Assembly: GCA_013044075.1 (NCBI GenBank)
Contig: JABEVG010000030.1
Coordinates: 1 to 64,000, forward strand
Length of the DNA: 64,000 nucleotides
Source: Gallionella sp.
GTDB taxonomy: Bacteria; Pseudomonadota; Gammaproteobacteria; Burkholderiales; Gallionellaceae
Direction of reading: 5' to 3'
The position numbers and the translations under genes were made by a program. Numbering within the stretch: position 1 is the stretch's first letter; every line of letters starts with the position of its first letter. The notes beneath the pieces are model-generated. The model ran no database searches. It saw nothing but the letters and a program-made list of their open reading frames with translations, and was not told where the DNA came from. This document shows positions 19,239 to 33,777 of the stretch, in pieces.

Positions 19239-19690
19239 AACACTTGTCCGTCGATGTCAAAATCCTCGACCCGCGCTTGCACGAGAACATGCCCAGCTAC
19301 GCAACCAACGGCTCGGCGGGCATCGATCTGCGCGCCTGCATCGAACACGCCATGGTGATCCAGCCCAAACAATGCGAGCTGATCCCCAGCGGCATCGCCA
19401 TCCATCTGGCCGACCCAGGCTATGCCGCCATGATCCTGCCACGCTCGGGACTGGGGCATAAGCACGGCATCGTGCTGGGCAATCTGGTCGGACTGATCGA
19501 TTCGGATTATCAGGGGCAGATATTCGTGTCGCTGTGGAATCGCAGCCAGATCCCGTTCACGCTCATGCCGATGGAACGCATGGCGCAACTGGTCATCGTG
19601 CCGGTGATGCGAGCGCAGTTCAATATCGTGGAAGCGTTCCCGTTGAGCGAACGCGGTGCGGGGGGGTTCGGCAGCACAGGCAAACACTGA
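19235..19690 (+). CDS. dut: dUTP diphosphatase
   Basis: [53 protein letters not shown]. Confidence 0.96.
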   Translation: MKHLSVDVKILDPRLHENMPSYATNGSAGIDLRACIEHAMVIQPKQCELIPSGIAIHLADPGYAAMILPRSGLGHKHGIVLGNLVGLIDSDYQGQIFVSLWNRSQIPFTLMPMERMAQLVIVPVMRAQFNIVEAFPLSERGAGGFGSTGKH

Positions 19691-20067
19691 TGTCCTCCGC
19701 GATCGTGCTCTTCGCCCACGGCGCGCGCGATCCTGAGTGGGCGCAGCCCTTTGCAAAGATACGCGCGCAGATTCAGGCCCGCCTGCCCGACACGCCCGTG
19801 GTGCTGGCGTTTTTGGAGCTGATGCCGCCGACACTGACCGATACCATCAGCCGCCTGGATGAACAAGGCGCGCGTCACATCACACTCATCCCGATGTTCC
19901 TCGCGCGCGGCGGTCATCTCAAACAAGACCTGCCCATACTCATCGCGCACATTCAAGCGCGGCATCCCGGACTGACCCTGCATCTGTCGCCCGCCATCGG
20001 CGAAGTCGAGACGATCTTGCTGCAACTGTCCGACTGGATATGCGACGAACATCGAGCGCATCAATAA
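19690..20067 (+). CDS. cbiX: Sirohydrochlorin/cobalt chelatase (CbiX-like)
   Basis: SSAIVLFAHGARDPEWAQPF, ITLIPMFLARGGHLKQDLP. Confidence 0.85.
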   Translation: MSSAIVLFAHGARDPEWAQPFAKIRAQIQARLPDTPVVLAFLELMPPTLTDTISRLDEQGARHITLIPMFLARGGHLKQDLPILIAHIQARHPGLTLHLSPAIGEVETILLQLSDWICDEHRAHQ

Positions 20068-20079
20068 CAAATCGCAGCC

Positions 20080-20114
20080 AACAAAAAGCCCGCTTTGCGC
20101 GGGCTTTTTGTTGC
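20080..20114. terminator. Bidirectional terminator
   Basis: ACAAAAAGCCCGCTTTGCGCGGGCTTTTTGT between convergent genes. Confidence 0.85.
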
Positions 20115-20126
20115 TCGAATCGCGGC

Positions 20127-21107
20127 TTAATGATCTAGCGTCAACTCCAGTTCCGTGTCGTCGCTTCTACGCACCGAGACTTTTTCGCTGGCGGTTTTGT
20201 AGCCTTCGAGTTTGACCTCCACGCTATGCACACCGGGTTCGATCTCGGCACGCAAGGGAGTCATCCCGTAGTAGACACCATCCAGATACACTTTGGCGCG
20301 TGACGGCTTGCTGCTCAACACCAACAAGCCCATCGTCGCACTGGCGTGGGGGGTGTAGGCCGGCGGCGCGGCGACCAACGCCGCTTCAGCAGCCGGAACG
20401 ACAGCTGCGGACGGTGCCGACAGCACAGTGACCCCGGAGATCGTTTTTGTCCCCGGTATCAGGTTGAACAAAGCGGGATAAGTCGCCATCAGCAACGTGT
20501 TGACCGCGTCCACGGTCTTGTCGCTGGCGATGCGCATTTCACGATTCAGATAATCAACTAGATCCGCTTTGGTATCGCCCGACACGCCGGCAAAACGGTT
20601 GTTTTTCTCGCTGACCAATGCCGACCAGATTACTTTCCCGGTCGCCACATCAGTCACGCTGGTCTCGATCGCAATAGTGATGTCGTCACGGTCGCGGCTA
20701 TTCAGCGTCAAGGTCTTTACTACGCCCGACAACTCGAATACGGAAGCCTGGGTCGAACCGTCTTCCAGCACGGGGAATCCGGCCTTCTGGAATTGTTTCC
20801 TGAGCGATGCGGTCGCGATGCTCGCCACATCGTGATCGACAACCAGCTCGTTACCTTCCAGTCCGAACACGCGCGTCTTGAGCTCACCCAGCAAGCGCGG
20901 ATTTTTCTCCGCACGTTCGTCGGTGTAAGGACGGATACGCAACACCGCCGCATTTTTCACCTCATATTTTTCCGTCAGCTTGCCGCCGCCGGTATGCAGG
21001 ACATTGTCCCGTGAAAGCAGCCCGTTATTCTCGTCCCCGACTGTCGAACAGGCGGCCAATGCCGCCAAACACGCACCCAACAACACACGCTGACATAATA
21101 TGTTCAT
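20127..21107 (-). CDS. Lipoprotein with C-terminal PEGA domain
   Basis: Lipobox LAALAACS; C-terminal LVLSSKPSRAKVYLDGVYYGMTPLRAEIEPGVHSVEVKLEGYKTASEKV. Confidence 0.8.
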   Translation of the reverse strand: MNILCQRVLLGACLAALAACSTVGDENNGLLSRDNVLHTGGGKLTEKYEVKNAAVLRIRPYTDERAEKNPRLLGELKTRVFGLEGNELVVDHDVASIATASLRKQFQKAGFPVLEDGSTQASVFELSGVVKTLTLNSRDRDDITIAIETSVTDVATGKVIWSALVSEKNNRFAGVSGDTKADLVDYLNREMRIASDKTVDAVNTLLMATYPALFNLIPGTKTISGVTVLSAPSAAVVPAAEAALVAAPPAYTPHASATMGLLVLSSKPSRAKVYLDGVYYGMTPLRAEIEPGVHSVEVKLEGYKTASEKVSVRRSDDTELELTLDH

Positions 21108-21141
21108 AGCCCTGCCCTGGTAAATGAATCGTGGAGAAAAA

Positions 21142-21738
21142 TCAGCTTTGCGCGATCACCGCCTCGATTTCAGCGAAGGTGCGCGCCAGTTCAAAGGTTT
21201 GGATCTGCGCGCCCAGCTGGCGGGCGATCTGGGTAAGAGAAAACAATCCGCACACCGATTGCTTGCCATCCGCGCCTTCCGCAACTACCAACGCGTGTTG
21301 TCTGCCGGACTTTTTCAGGCTGGCAACGATATTGCCCACGGTAGCGGTTTTCACGTCCGCAATATTCAACACCTGCAACTCGCGCTGCGTGGACATGATG
21401 TCGCGCACCATGATGTCGGCGTGGGTGCCGCCCATATTCTGCAAAAAGTGCATGGGCTTTTCCCCCAGCACGTCGCTCGCAGTCAGCAATCCCGCCACCT
21501 GGTCATTGTCATCCAGCACCAGCAGCAGACGCACACCGTAACGAATCATCTTGGCGTTGGCCCGGTCCATGGCGGTCTTGGCGCGCACGCTAATGACCGA
21601 GACCTTGGTCAAATCGGTCATCACATCCAGAGCAGGGTTGGCCAGCTTGACGTGTTCCGGCAACGTTTGCACCGGACGGACAAAACCGGAACCCGTCTTA
21701 AGCGGTGTGGATTTCAATGCAGCGTATTCTTTGGTCAT
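21142..21738 (-). CDS. CBS-domain pair protein
   Basis: VLDDNDQVAGLLTASDVLGEKP...VRDIMSTQRELQVL...ALVVAEGADGKQSVCGLFSLTQIARQLG. Confidence 0.8.
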   Translation of the reverse strand: MTKEYAALKSTPLKTGSGFVRPVQTLPEHVKLANPALDVMTDLTKVSVISVRAKTAMDRANAKMIRYGVRLLLVLDDNDQVAGLLTASDVLGEKPMHFLQNMGGTHADIMVRDIMSTQRELQVLNIADVKTATVGNIVASLKKSGRQHALVVAEGADGKQSVCGLFSLTQIARQLGAQIQTFELARTFAEIEAVIAQS

Positions 21739-21782
21739 AGTCGAAGCTCCTTAAAAATTATGCGGTACAAATTCGTTCGTCG

Positions 21783-22277
21783 TTAGCGCGCCAGATGTTT
21801 ATGGTTGTCGGGCAGGTAGCGCACCAGCTCGTTCAGTGCCTGCGTATAGACCTCGCGCTTGAACTCGATTACCGCACCGATGTCCAGCCAATAATCCGTC
21901 CAGCGCCACGCGTCAAATTCAGGGTGCGCGCAGGCGCGCAGGCAAACATCACAATCACGACCCATCAGGCGCAACAAGAACCAGATTTGTTTTTGTCCGC
22001 GATAGTTACTACGGGATTCGCGCTTGCTCCAGCTTTGCGGGACATCGTAACGCATCCATTCACGGGTACGTCCGAGTATCTTGACATGCTGCGGCAACAA
22101 GCCGACTTCTTCGTGCAACTCGCGGTACATGGCCTGCTCCGGATTCTCACCATGCTGTATTCCACCCTGCGGAAACTGCCATGCGTGTTGCCTGACTCGC
22201 TTGCCCCAGAACACCTGATTCCTGTCATTGGTGATGATGATGCCGACATTCGGTCTATAGCCGTCTCGGTCTACCAT
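21783..22277 (-). CDS. rppH: RNA pyrophosphohydrolase (Nudix)
   Basis: [60 protein letters not shown]. Confidence 0.95.
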   Translation of the reverse strand: MVDRDGYRPNVGIIITNDRNQVFWGKRVRQHAWQFPQGGIQHGENPEQAMYRELHEEVGLLPQHVKILGRTREWMRYDVPQSWSKRESRSNYRGQKQIWFLLRLMGRDCDVCLRACAHPEFDAWRWTDYWLDIGAVIEFKREVYTQALNELVRYLPDNHKHLAR

Positions 22278-22420
22278 GTGCAACTCTATTCGGTTAATTT
22301 CAATGCGCGGATTCTTTCATACTTCGCCTTTTATGGAAAGCGCAAATGCCGCGAATGTACCGGGTTCAGCGCATTCACGGTAGAATCGCGCCCTTGTTTT
22401 TTCGAGTCGATGTCCGAATC

Positions 22421-24130
22421 ATGCGTGTCTCCCAATTTTTCATCAGCACCCAAAAAGAAGCCCCCGCCGAAGCCGAGTTGCCCAGCCACAAACTGATGGT
22501 GCGCGCCGGCTACATCAAAAAACTTTCCAGCGGTTTATACACCTGGATGCCCGTCGGTTTGCGCGCCTTGCGCAAAGTGGAAACCATCGTGCGCGAGGAG
22601 ATGAACCGCAGCGGCGCGATCGAATTGCTGATGCCCGCCGTGCAACCCGCAGAACTGTGGCAGGAGACCGGACGCTGGGAAGTGTTCGGCCCGCAGATGC
22701 TCAAGATCACCGACCGGCACAACAATCTGTTCTGTTTCGGCCCGACGCACGAAGAAGTCATCACCGACATCGCGCGCCGCGAGATCAAAAGCTATCGCCA
22801 GATGCCGGTCAATTTTTACCAGATACAAACCAAGTTCCGCGACGAGGTGCGCCCGCGTTTCGGCGTGATGCGCGCGCGCGAATTCCTGATGAAAGATGCC
22901 TATTCATTCCATGCCGATTTCGCCAGCCTGGAAAAGACCTATCAAGTGATGTACGACACCTACAGCCGCATCTTCACGCGCTTGGGCCTGCAGTTCCGCG
23001 CCGTCGCGGCGGACACCGGTGCCATCGGCGGCAGCGGCTCGCACGAGTTTCATGTGCTGGCCGATTCGGGTGAAGACGCGCTGGCGTTCTGCCCCACTTC
23101 CGACTACGCGGCGAACGTGGAACTGGCACAGGCCTTGCCGCCTAACACGCCGCGCGCTGCCGCAACGGAACTGATGCGCAAAGTGGACACCCCCAAGCAG
23201 ACGACCTGCGAACAAGTGGCCGAGCTGTTGGGCATCCCTCTGCAACGCACCGTTAAATTATTAGCCTTGGTCGCCAACGATCGACTGCACCTCATGCTGT
23301 TGCGCGGCGATCACTCGCTCAATGAAGTCAAGGTGAGCAAGCTCGAAGGGCTGAATGATTTCCGTTTTGCGCGCGATGATGAGCTGCGCGAATTCTTCAA
23401 TTGCCCGGCGGGATTCCTGGGGCCGGTCGGCATCGACCGCAGCAAGGTGCGCGTCATCGCCGATCACACTGTGGCAGCGATGAGCGATTTCGTGTGCGGC
23501 GCGAACCAGCCAAAGTTCCATACCGCCGGCGTGAATTGGGGACGCGACCTGCCCGAGCCTGATATCGTCGCGGACATCCGCAACGTGGTCGCGGGAGATG
23601 CTTCGCCAGACGGCAAAGGCGTGCTGGAACTGTGCAGAGGCATCGAGGTCGGGCACATCTTCCAGCTGCGCACCAAATACGCCGAGGCCCTCAAGGCCAC
23701 GTATCTGGACGCGCAAGGCAAAGCGCAGATCATCGAGATGGGCTGTTATGGCATCGGGGTTTCGCGCATCGTCGCGGCTGCCATCGAGCAGAATTTCGAC
23801 GCGCGCGGCATCGCTGTTCCGGCGGCGATCGCGCCGTTCCAGATTGCCATCGTGCCTATCGGCATGGGCAAAAGCGAGGCGGTGCGCAACGCCGCGCTGC
23901 AACTTTATGCCGGGCTGCAAGCGGCGGGAGTCGAGGTGTTGCTGGATGATCGCGACGAGCGTCCGGGCGTGATGTTCGCCGACATGGAATTGATCGGCAT
24001 CCCGCATCGCATCGTCATCGGTGATCGGGGTTTGAAAGAAGGCATGCTGGAATATCAGGGACGACGCGACCAGGAAGCGCAAAGCATTCCCTTGCAAAAC
24101 GCGCTGGAGTTCGTAAAATCAAAATTGTGA
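22421..24130 (+). CDS. proS: Prolyl-tRNA synthetase
   Basis: [68 protein letters not shown]. Confidence 0.97.
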   Translation: MRVSQFFISTQKEAPAEAELPSHKLMVRAGYIKKLSSGLYTWMPVGLRALRKVETIVREEMNRSGAIELLMPAVQPAELWQETGRWEVFGPQMLKITDRHNNLFCFGPTHEEVITDIARREIKSYRQMPVNFYQIQTKFRDEVRPRFGVMRAREFLMKDAYSFHADFASLEKTYQVMYDTYSRIFTRLGLQFRAVAADTGAIGGSGSHEFHVLADSGEDALAFCPTSDYAANVELAQALPPNTPRAAATELMRKVDTPKQTTCEQVAELLGIPLQRTVKLLALVANDRLHLMLLRGDHSLNEVKVSKLEGLNDFRFARDDELREFFNCPAGFLGPVGIDRSKVRVIADHTVAAMSDFVCGANQPKFHTAGVNWGRDLPEPDIVADIRNVVAGDASPDGKGVLELCRGIEVGHIFQLRTKYAEALKATYLDAQGKAQIIEMGCYGIGVSRIVAAAIEQNFDARGIAVPAAIAPFQIAIVPIGMGKSEAVRNAALQLYAGLQAAGVEVLLDDRDERPGVMFADMELIGIPHRIVIGDRGLKEGMLEYQGRRDQEAQSIPLQNALEFVKSKL

Positions 24131-24831
24131 AAAAGCAAAATTCAGAATTCAGAATTCAGGATACGGGGAAAAGCGCAACCCGCCGCGCTGCTTCGTCCCG
24201 GTATCCTGTTTTCCGAATCCTGAATCACACATCCTTGATCCTGTTGCTGTTTTCCCCCACCGCATTTGCCGGCGCGCAAGTCTATTCGCCGCTGTCGGCC
24301 AGTGTGCGCGCCGTCATGCAGCGCAGCGTCTCGGATCAAGCCTCGCCCAAACTCGCCTTTGCCAGCCAGTACGAAGCTGATGCTTGGCTGAACGAAATGT
24401 CGCGCCGTCTGGCAAAACGCTTCCCCAATCCCAATGAACGGCTCGATTTTCTCAAAACCGTGCATTACGAAGCCACACGGGCGGGTCTGGACCCCGAACT
24501 GGTACTGGGTCTGATCGAAGTCGAAAGCGGCTTCAAAAAATATTCCGTGTCCAGCGTCGGCGCACGCGGCTACATGCAAGTCATGCCATTCTGGGTGGAC
24601 GAGATCGGCACCAGTGAACACAACCTGTTCCACCTGCGCATCAACCTGCGTTATGGCTGCACCATCCTGCGACATTATCTGGATATGGAACACGGCGACC
24701 TGTTCCGCGCCTTGGGGCGTTACAACGGCAGCCTGGGAAAACCGGAATATCCGAACATGGTGCGCGCCGCCTGGCGCAATCATTGGGCATTGCCGCACCC
24801 CGCTGTCACCAAATATATCGCGGCTAGTTAG
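24127..24831 (+). CDS. Lytic transglycosylase (SLT domain) with repeat-derived N-terminal extension
   Basis: [37 protein letters not shown]...[22 protein letters not shown] start overlaps proS stop (GTGA). Confidence 0.88.
   Translation: MKKQNSEFRIQDTGKSATRRAASSRYPVFRILNHTSLILLLFSPTAFAGAQVYSPLSASVRAVMQRSVSDQASPKLAFASQYEADAWLNEMSRRLAKRFPNPNERLDFLKTVHYEATRAGLDPELVLGLIEVESGFKKYSVSSVGARGYMQVMPFWVDEIGTSEHNLFHLRINLRYGCTILRHYLDMEHGDLFRALGRYNGSLGKPEYPNMVRAAWRNHWALPHPAVTKYIAAS
24140..24226. repeat. ATTCAGG-type inverted repeat in lytic transglycosylase N-terminus
   Basis: ATTCAGA-ATTCAGA-ATTCAGG-ATAC ... GTATCCTG...CCGAATCCTGAATC. Confidence 0.78.
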
Positions 24832-25342
24832 GCTTCCTGCCCTGCATCAATCTCTCTATGGTTTTGCGTGTGATCTCCCCGGCCTGGTCATAGACCAGCT
24901 CGCCTTTGGGCCCGAACAAAAAACTGGTCGGCAGCCCTTCGAGTCCCTCTTTGAAAGATGCGGCTGAACGGATTTGTTCGGTGATCGCGCGCGAGCCCAT
25001 CACGACCGGATACACCATCTGATGCGCGCCAACAAAATCCGCCACCTCGGCACGCGTTCCCGACTGCATCGCCACACCGATGACCACCAGGTTTTTATGC
25101 GCGGCCTGCAAACTGTTCAGTTCGGGAATCTCGCTCAGACATGGCGGGCACCAGGTACCCCAGAAATTCACCAGCACCCACTGGCCGCGATGCGCCGCCA
25201 GACTGTGCGTCTTGCCGTGCAGATCCCGCACCGAAAAATCGCCTGCAAAAACAGGTAATGAGGCCAGCAGGCACAGCCCTACCAGCGCAGCTGCCCGGCA
25301 ATCAGTGGCCGTGCTTTTCAGGCGCAGCATGGGCCGGCTCAT
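24824..25342 (-). CDS. TlpA/ResA-family thiol-disulfide oxidoreductase
   Basis: Signal peptide; GQWVLVNFWGTWCPPCLSEIPELNSLQ (WCPPC). Confidence 0.9.
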   Translation of the reverse strand: MSRPMLRLKSTATDCRAAALVGLCLLASLPVFAGDFSVRDLHGKTHSLAAHRGQWVLVNFWGTWCPPCLSEIPELNSLQAAHKNLVVIGVAMQSGTRAEVADFVGAHQMVYPVVMGSRAITEQIRSAASFKEGLEGLPTSFLFGPKGELVYDQAGEITRKTIERLMQGRKPN

Positions 25343-25910
25343 GTTCGGATGCCTCATCCTGTGCGGAGCCCTCATCGCCATGCGCGTTCCCTTCTGCCGC
25401 ATGGCTGAGGTATAACGCCAGCGCGATCAGCGCGATGCTCGCGCCCAGATACACCAGATCCAGCGGCGTAGTCAGCTTCATGTTGATTGCCTCCTGAAAC
25501 AAGGTCACGATCAGGATCATCAAAATCACTTTGGCCAAACGCGACTTCAAATCATCCAGACTGCTGATCACCAAAATCTTGCTGGAGGCCTTGCTGCCGT
25601 GCGCCTGATCAATGTCGCTGATAAACAACTCGTACAGACCCAGCGAAAAAATCAGCATCACCGTCGCCAGCAGGTAGCCGTCCACCACCTCCACGATATG
25701 CGTGACGGTGCTGTCATGCAGTGCCTTGCGCGCTTCGTCAGTCAGGCTGGAGTCGGCATAATGCAGGGCATGCAGGAACAAGTTCACCACATCCACGGTC
25801 GCCATGTAAAAGATCGCAAAGCCCGCCAGCAGGCTGCCGATCACCGCCGCGATAATCACGAAGCGACTGTTCCACAGCGTACCTTCAAAAAGTGTTTCCA
25901 AAAGTTTCAT
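25302..25910 (-). CDS. YqhA family (UPF0114) membrane protein
   Basis: ETLFEGTLWNSRFVIIAAVIGSLLAGFAIFYMATVDV; four TM segments. Confidence 0.85.
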   Translation of the reverse strand: MKLLETLFEGTLWNSRFVIIAAVIGSLLAGFAIFYMATVDVVNLFLHALHYADSSLTDEARKALHDSTVTHIVEVVDGYLLATVMLIFSLGLYELFISDIDQAHGSKASSKILVISSLDDLKSRLAKVILMILIVTLFQEAINMKLTTPLDLVYLGASIALIALALYLSHAAEGNAHGDEGSAQDEASEHEPAHAAPEKHGH

Positions 25911-26023
25911 GGTGATTCCCCAACGAATAAAAAACGTCGCGCATTAAATCGCAAATGGCGGAGGCGGGCAAGGACAACACTCGCTTGATATAATCCGCCG
26001 CACACCCAACTCAGCAAGTCATC

Positions 26024-26302
26024 ATGTTTGCCATGACCTTTACTTGGAATCTGTTGTTCTCCACCGCCGTCTTCTTTGTCACCGCTTGGTATGTGCGTCG
26101 TTTGTTGCTGGAACAGGACATCCAAAAGGGCTTCACGTTGAATGTCGTAGTCTTCACAGTCGCAACCATTGCCTCTTCCGGCACAGGTGCGATCGCAGGG
26201 TGGATAGGGAATAAAATCGAAGGCGGAAAATCAGCGGTTCAAACATCAGCACCAACAGCAGCTGGGGCGCAGTCGGCGGTTAATGGAATAGTGCAGGAAT
26301 AA
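26024..26302 (+). CDS. Small hypothetical membrane protein
   Basis: 92-aa ORF with two hydrophobic segments; upstream TATAAT at 25989-25994. Confidence 0.55.
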   Translation: MFAMTFTWNLLFSTAVFFVTAWYVRRLLLEQDIQKGFTLNVVVFTVATIASSGTGAIAGWIGNKIEGGKSAVQTSAPTAAGAQSAVNGIVQE

Positions 26303-26348
26303 CGAACCTTACCATTTCTGTTTGAACAGTTCACTTCCGGAATCACAC

Positions 26349-28889
<2,541 letters not shown>

Positions 28890-28935
28890 ATCCCCGCGCC
28901 ATGCGCATACGTTCACTCACTCACGTTGGCCTGAT

Positions 28936-28973
28936 CAAAAACAAGAGGGGCGGCAATTTCTGCCGCCCCTCTG
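28936..28973 (-). terminator. Strong rho-independent terminator for a minus-strand transcript
   Basis: Minus strand AGAGGGGCGGCA-GAAAT-TGCCGCCCCTCT followed by TGTTTTT. Confidence 0.8.
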
Positions 28974-29043
28974 AAATGCAACCCCGACAACCTGACTGCA
29001 CCCGGTGTTAGTCATCCATTGCGCGACTAACCCGATATTGCTT

Positions 29044-29124
29044 TTACCTCCACCCCTCATCATCCATAACGATGATCAGTCCGGTGACAAGAAATAAACC
29101 AATAAAAATTATCGCTTCGGTCAT
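29044..29124 (-). CDS. Unannotated 26-aa small membrane protein MTEAIIFIGLFLVTGLIIVMDDEGWR
   Basis: ATG preceded by AAGGAGAG-TGAAA (good Shine-Dalgarno), single hydrophobic segment, own terminator downstream. Confidence 0.5.
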   Translation of the reverse strand: MTEAIIFIGLFLVTGLIIVMDDEGWR

Positions 29125-29304
29125 TTTCACTCTCCTTGGTAATTTAGAAGAAACTTAAAGTCGGCATCACGGCTACCCAATCATTCCGACAGTCCGAGAG
29201 CGCAATCCCCCAACACCCCAAAAGAAAGCGACGGACTCACACATCACGCAACCACCGAATGACAATAACCTATAATACCTAGGGTCATTGTAATCCCTTC
29301 CATA

Positions 29305-29323
29305 GATAATGGTAATTATTTTT
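29305..29323. promoter_or_regulatory. Fur-box-like sequence
   Basis: GATAATGGTAATTATTTTT, 15/19 to GATAATGATAATCATTATC by eye. Confidence 0.5.
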
Positions 29324-29374
29324 TAGCCTTTGTGGATGGTTCACACACCAACGCAACTCAGCAAGAAAGGTGCA

Positions 29375-30910
29375 TCACAACTGCGGATGGGCCCGTTCGG
29401 CATTGTTGTGCAACTTGTTCAAGGCGTTCAGATACGCCTTGGCTGATGCCACTACGATGTCGGTATCCGCACCCTGACCGTTGACGATGCGCCCGCCCTT
29501 GGACAGGCGCACCGTGACCTCGCCCTGCGCATCCGTGCCGCTGGTGATGTTGTTCACCGAGTACAGTTGCAACTCGGTGCCGCTGGACACGATCTTTTCG
29601 ATAGCCTGAAATGTGGCATCGACCGGCCCGCCACCCTGCATCTCCGCCTCGTGTTCGGTGTTGCCTATACTCATCACGACCTTGGCGACGGGCAAAATTC
29701 CGGTCTCGCAGTGCGCGCGCAAGGACACCAGACGGTAATGCTCGCTGACCTTGGTCACCGCCTCCTCGCTTACCAGAGCCTGCAAGTCCTCGTCGTATAT
29801 CTCGTGCTTGCGGTCGGCCAGTTCTTTGAAACGATTAAAGGCGGCAACAAAATCTTCTTCGCTGGCAAACTCGATATTCAATGCGGCAAAACGCTGGCGC
29901 AAGGCGTTGCGCCCGGACAACTTGCCCAAGCTCAATTTGTTGGCATTCCAGCCCACGTCTTCGGCACGCATGATCTCGTAGGTCTCGCGGTGTTTGAGCA
30001 CGCCGTCCTGATGGATGCCGGACTCGTGCGCGAACGCGTTCGCACCCACGATGGCCTTGTTCGGCTGCACCGGATAGCCGGTGATACTCGACACCAGCTT
30101 CGAGGTCGGCACGATCTGCGTGGCGTCGATGCGGGTGTCCAGATTGAAGATGTCACGGCGCGTACGCACCGCCATCACGACTTCTTCCAACGAGGCGTTA
30201 CCGGCACGTTCGCCCAAGCCATTGATAGTGCATTCGACCTGACGCGCACCATTCAACACGGCGGACAAGGAGTTGGCCACCGCCAAACCCAGATCGTTGT
30301 GGCAATGCGTGGACCAGATCACCTTGCCGGAATCCGGCACGCGGGCGATCAGTTGCCGCATGCGTTCGCCCCAGGCGAAAGGAATGGAATAGCCCACTGT
30401 GTCGGGCACATTGAGCGTCTTGGCTCCCGCCTTGATGACTTCGTCGAACACCTGCACCAGAAAATCCATGTCAGAGCGCACCGCGTCCTCGGCGGAGAAC
30501 TCCACATCGTCGGTGTATTCCAACGCCCACTTCACGGCCTGCACGGCGCGTTCCAACACTTGGTCCTGGCTCATGCGCAACTTATGTTGCATGTGGATAG
30601 GGCTGGTGGCGATGAAGGTGTGTATGCGTCCCGATTTAGCGGGCTTAATCGCCTCACCGGCACGGCGCACATCATTCTCGCTGGCGCGCGCCAAGGAGCA
30701 CACGGTGGCCCCGGTGATGATCTCCGCCAAGGATTGCACCGCCGCAAAATCTCCGGGACTCGCCGCCGCGAAACCCGCTTCGATCACATCCACGCCCAGT
30801 TTTTCCAATTGGCGTGCGATGCGTATCTTCATTTCGCGGGTCATCGCCGCGCCGGGACTCTGCTCGCCATCGCGCAACGTGGTATCAAAAATAATTAACT
30901 TGTTAGACAT
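29375..30910 (-). CDS. leuA: 2-isopropylmalate synthase
   Basis: [87 protein letters not shown]. Confidence 0.97.
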   Translation of the reverse strand: MSNKLIIFDTTLRDGEQSPGAAMTREMKIRIARQLEKLGVDVIEAGFAAASPGDFAAVQSLAEIITGATVCSLARASENDVRRAGEAIKPAKSGRIHTFIATSPIHMQHKLRMSQDQVLERAVQAVKWALEYTDDVEFSAEDAVRSDMDFLVQVFDEVIKAGAKTLNVPDTVGYSIPFAWGERMRQLIARVPDSGKVIWSTHCHNDLGLAVANSLSAVLNGARQVECTINGLGERAGNASLEEVVMAVRTRRDIFNLDTRIDATQIVPTSKLVSSITGYPVQPNKAIVGANAFAHESGIHQDGVLKHRETYEIMRAEDVGWNANKLSLGKLSGRNALRQRFAALNIEFASEEDFVAAFNRFKELADRKHEIYDEDLQALVSEEAVTKVSEHYRLVSLRAHCETGILPVAKVVMSIGNTEHEAEMQGGGPVDATFQAIEKIVSSGTELQLYSVNNITSGTDAQGEVTVRLSKGGRIVNGQGADTDIVVASAKAYLNALNKLHNNAERAHPQL

Positions 30911-30989
30911 GACTTGCTCCTGCAAATAGACATAACCTGCGACGCTTGTATGAAGTCGCCGCGCTTGCTTACTTTTTTGGGGGAAATAG

Positions 30990-31070
30990 TTAGCGCGCGC
31001 CGCGCAGCAGTAGCGCGGCCAGCAGGCTGAACGTGGAATGAAGCAAAGCGATGTGCGTGGAAAAATGCAT
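30990..31070 (-). CDS. Candidate Leu-rich leader peptide upstream of leuA ([26 protein letters not shown])
   Basis: 26 codons, 7 Leu including CTA-CTG-CTG run; TAATAT -10 only 7 nt before ATG; stem-loop between it and leuA. Confidence 0.4.
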   Translation of the reverse strand: MHFSTHIALLHSTFSLLAALLLRGAR

Positions 31071-31097
31071 GGGCTGGATATTAACAGTTTTGTTCAT

Positions 31098-31847
31098 TCA
31101 TGCAACAGGATGAGCGTTTTTGCGTCTGCGCACGAACCACATCACGAAACCCGATAGGGCGTAGGCCAAAAACAAACCGAACAACACACCCGGCGGGTAA
31201 CTCGAAATGAGAATAAAAACAATCGCGATCAAAAAAATCACCAGGAACGGTACGCTCTTGCGCATATTGAAATCTTTGAAGCTGTAGAACGGCAAGTTAC
31301 TGACCATACTCAGACCAGCAAACACCGCGATAGCCGCCGCATACCAGCGCACCGATTCACCTTTGAAACCGTAATCCAGCATCACCCAGACAAACCCGGC
31401 GACCAACGCCGCCGCCGCAGGACTCGGCAAGCCTTGAAAATAGCGTTTATCGACCACATCGATGTTGGTATTGAAGCGCGCCAGGCGCAATGCCGTGGCA
31501 CAGCAATAAATGAAAGCGGCGAACCAGCCCCATTTGCCCAAGCCCTTCAATGCCCATTCATACACCACCAAGGACGGGGCGACACCGAACGAAACCATGT
31601 CTGACAAACTGTCGTACTCCGCCCCGAATTCGCTCTGGGTGTGAGTCAGACGCGCGACCCGACCATCCAGACCGTCCAGCACCATGGCAATAAAAATCGC
31701 CACAGCGGCGATCTCGAATTTATTGTTCATGGCCTGGACGATGGCGTAAAAACCGGCAAACAAAGCCCCCGTGGTAAACAGATTGGGGAGCAAATAAATG
31801 CCGCGTTTGCGCAGCGTCATCGGTTTGCGTGTATTGAATTCGTCCAT
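31098..31847 (-). CDS. pssA: CDP-diacylglycerol-serine O-phosphatidyltransferase
   Basis: GIYLLPNLFTTGALFAGFYAIVQAMN; DGLDGRVARLTHTQSEFGAEYDSLSDMVSFG. Confidence 0.95.
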   Translation of the reverse strand: MDEFNTRKPMTLRKRGIYLLPNLFTTGALFAGFYAIVQAMNNKFEIAAVAIFIAMVLDGLDGRVARLTHTQSEFGAEYDSLSDMVSFGVAPSLVVYEWALKGLGKWGWFAAFIYCCATALRLARFNTNIDVVDKRYFQGLPSPAAAALVAGFVWVMLDYGFKGESVRWYAAAIAVFAGLSMVSNLPFYSFKDFNMRKSVPFLVIFLIAIVFILISSYPPGVLFGLFLAYALSGFVMWFVRRRKNAHPVA

Positions 31848-31856
31848 GCCCGCAGA

Positions 31857-32504
31857 TTAACCGTTTTGCGCCAACATTGCCAAGACAGTCGCGGTCGCCG
31901 ACACCTTGTCACCGATGCTGACTTTGACATCGGCATCCACAGGCAGATACACGTCCACACGCGAACCGAAGCGGATGAAGCCGTAACGCTGGCCGCGTGT
32001 CAGCACATCGCCCGCCTTGACGTAACACAAGATGCGGCGTGCGATCAGTCCGGCCACCTGGACGAAGGTCACCGTTTGCTTGTCGTTGGTAGTCAATACG
32101 ATGGCATTGCGTTCGTTCTCCAGTGACGCTTTGTCCAGGTCGGCATTCACGAACTTGCCGGGGAAATACTGAACCTGCTCTATCTTGCCGTCCACCGGAC
32201 TACGGTTGGAATGCACGTTGAATACGTTCATGAACACGCTGATCAGAATCGCCTCGCGTTGCCCATAAGGATCCTGGGTGCGCTCGACCTTGATAACGCG
32301 ACCATCAGCCGGAGACAGAACCGCACCGACAGCTTGAGGAATTTCGCGCGGCGGATCGCGGAAGAATTGCAGCACAAACAGCGCGATGATCCACACGGGT
32401 ATCGACCAGATGGCACACCAGATAGTGGCGGCGATGGCCAGGATCAGCGCAATCGCCAAAAACGGCCAACCCTCGCGGGCGATGATGGGGTGGGGATAAT
32501 TCAT
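31857..32504 (-). CDS. psd: Phosphatidylserine decarboxylase
   Basis: [50 protein letters not shown]. Confidence 0.93.
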   Translation of the reverse strand: MNYPHPIIAREGWPFLAIALILAIAATIWCAIWSIPVWIIALFVLQFFRDPPREIPQAVGAVLSPADGRVIKVERTQDPYGQREAILISVFMNVFNVHSNRSPVDGKIEQVQYFPGKFVNADLDKASLENERNAIVLTTNDKQTVTFVQVAGLIARRILCYVKAGDVLTRGQRYGFIRFGSRVDVYLPVDADVKVSIGDKVSATATVLAMLAQNG

Positions 32505-32518
32505 AGATGTCGTTGAAT

Positions 32519-33770
<1,252 letters not shown>

Positions 33771-33777
33771 ATCTCAA

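Noticed and set aside
29567-30898. 443-aa plus-strand ORF
   Set aside because: Antisense to leuA, no recognisable motifs.
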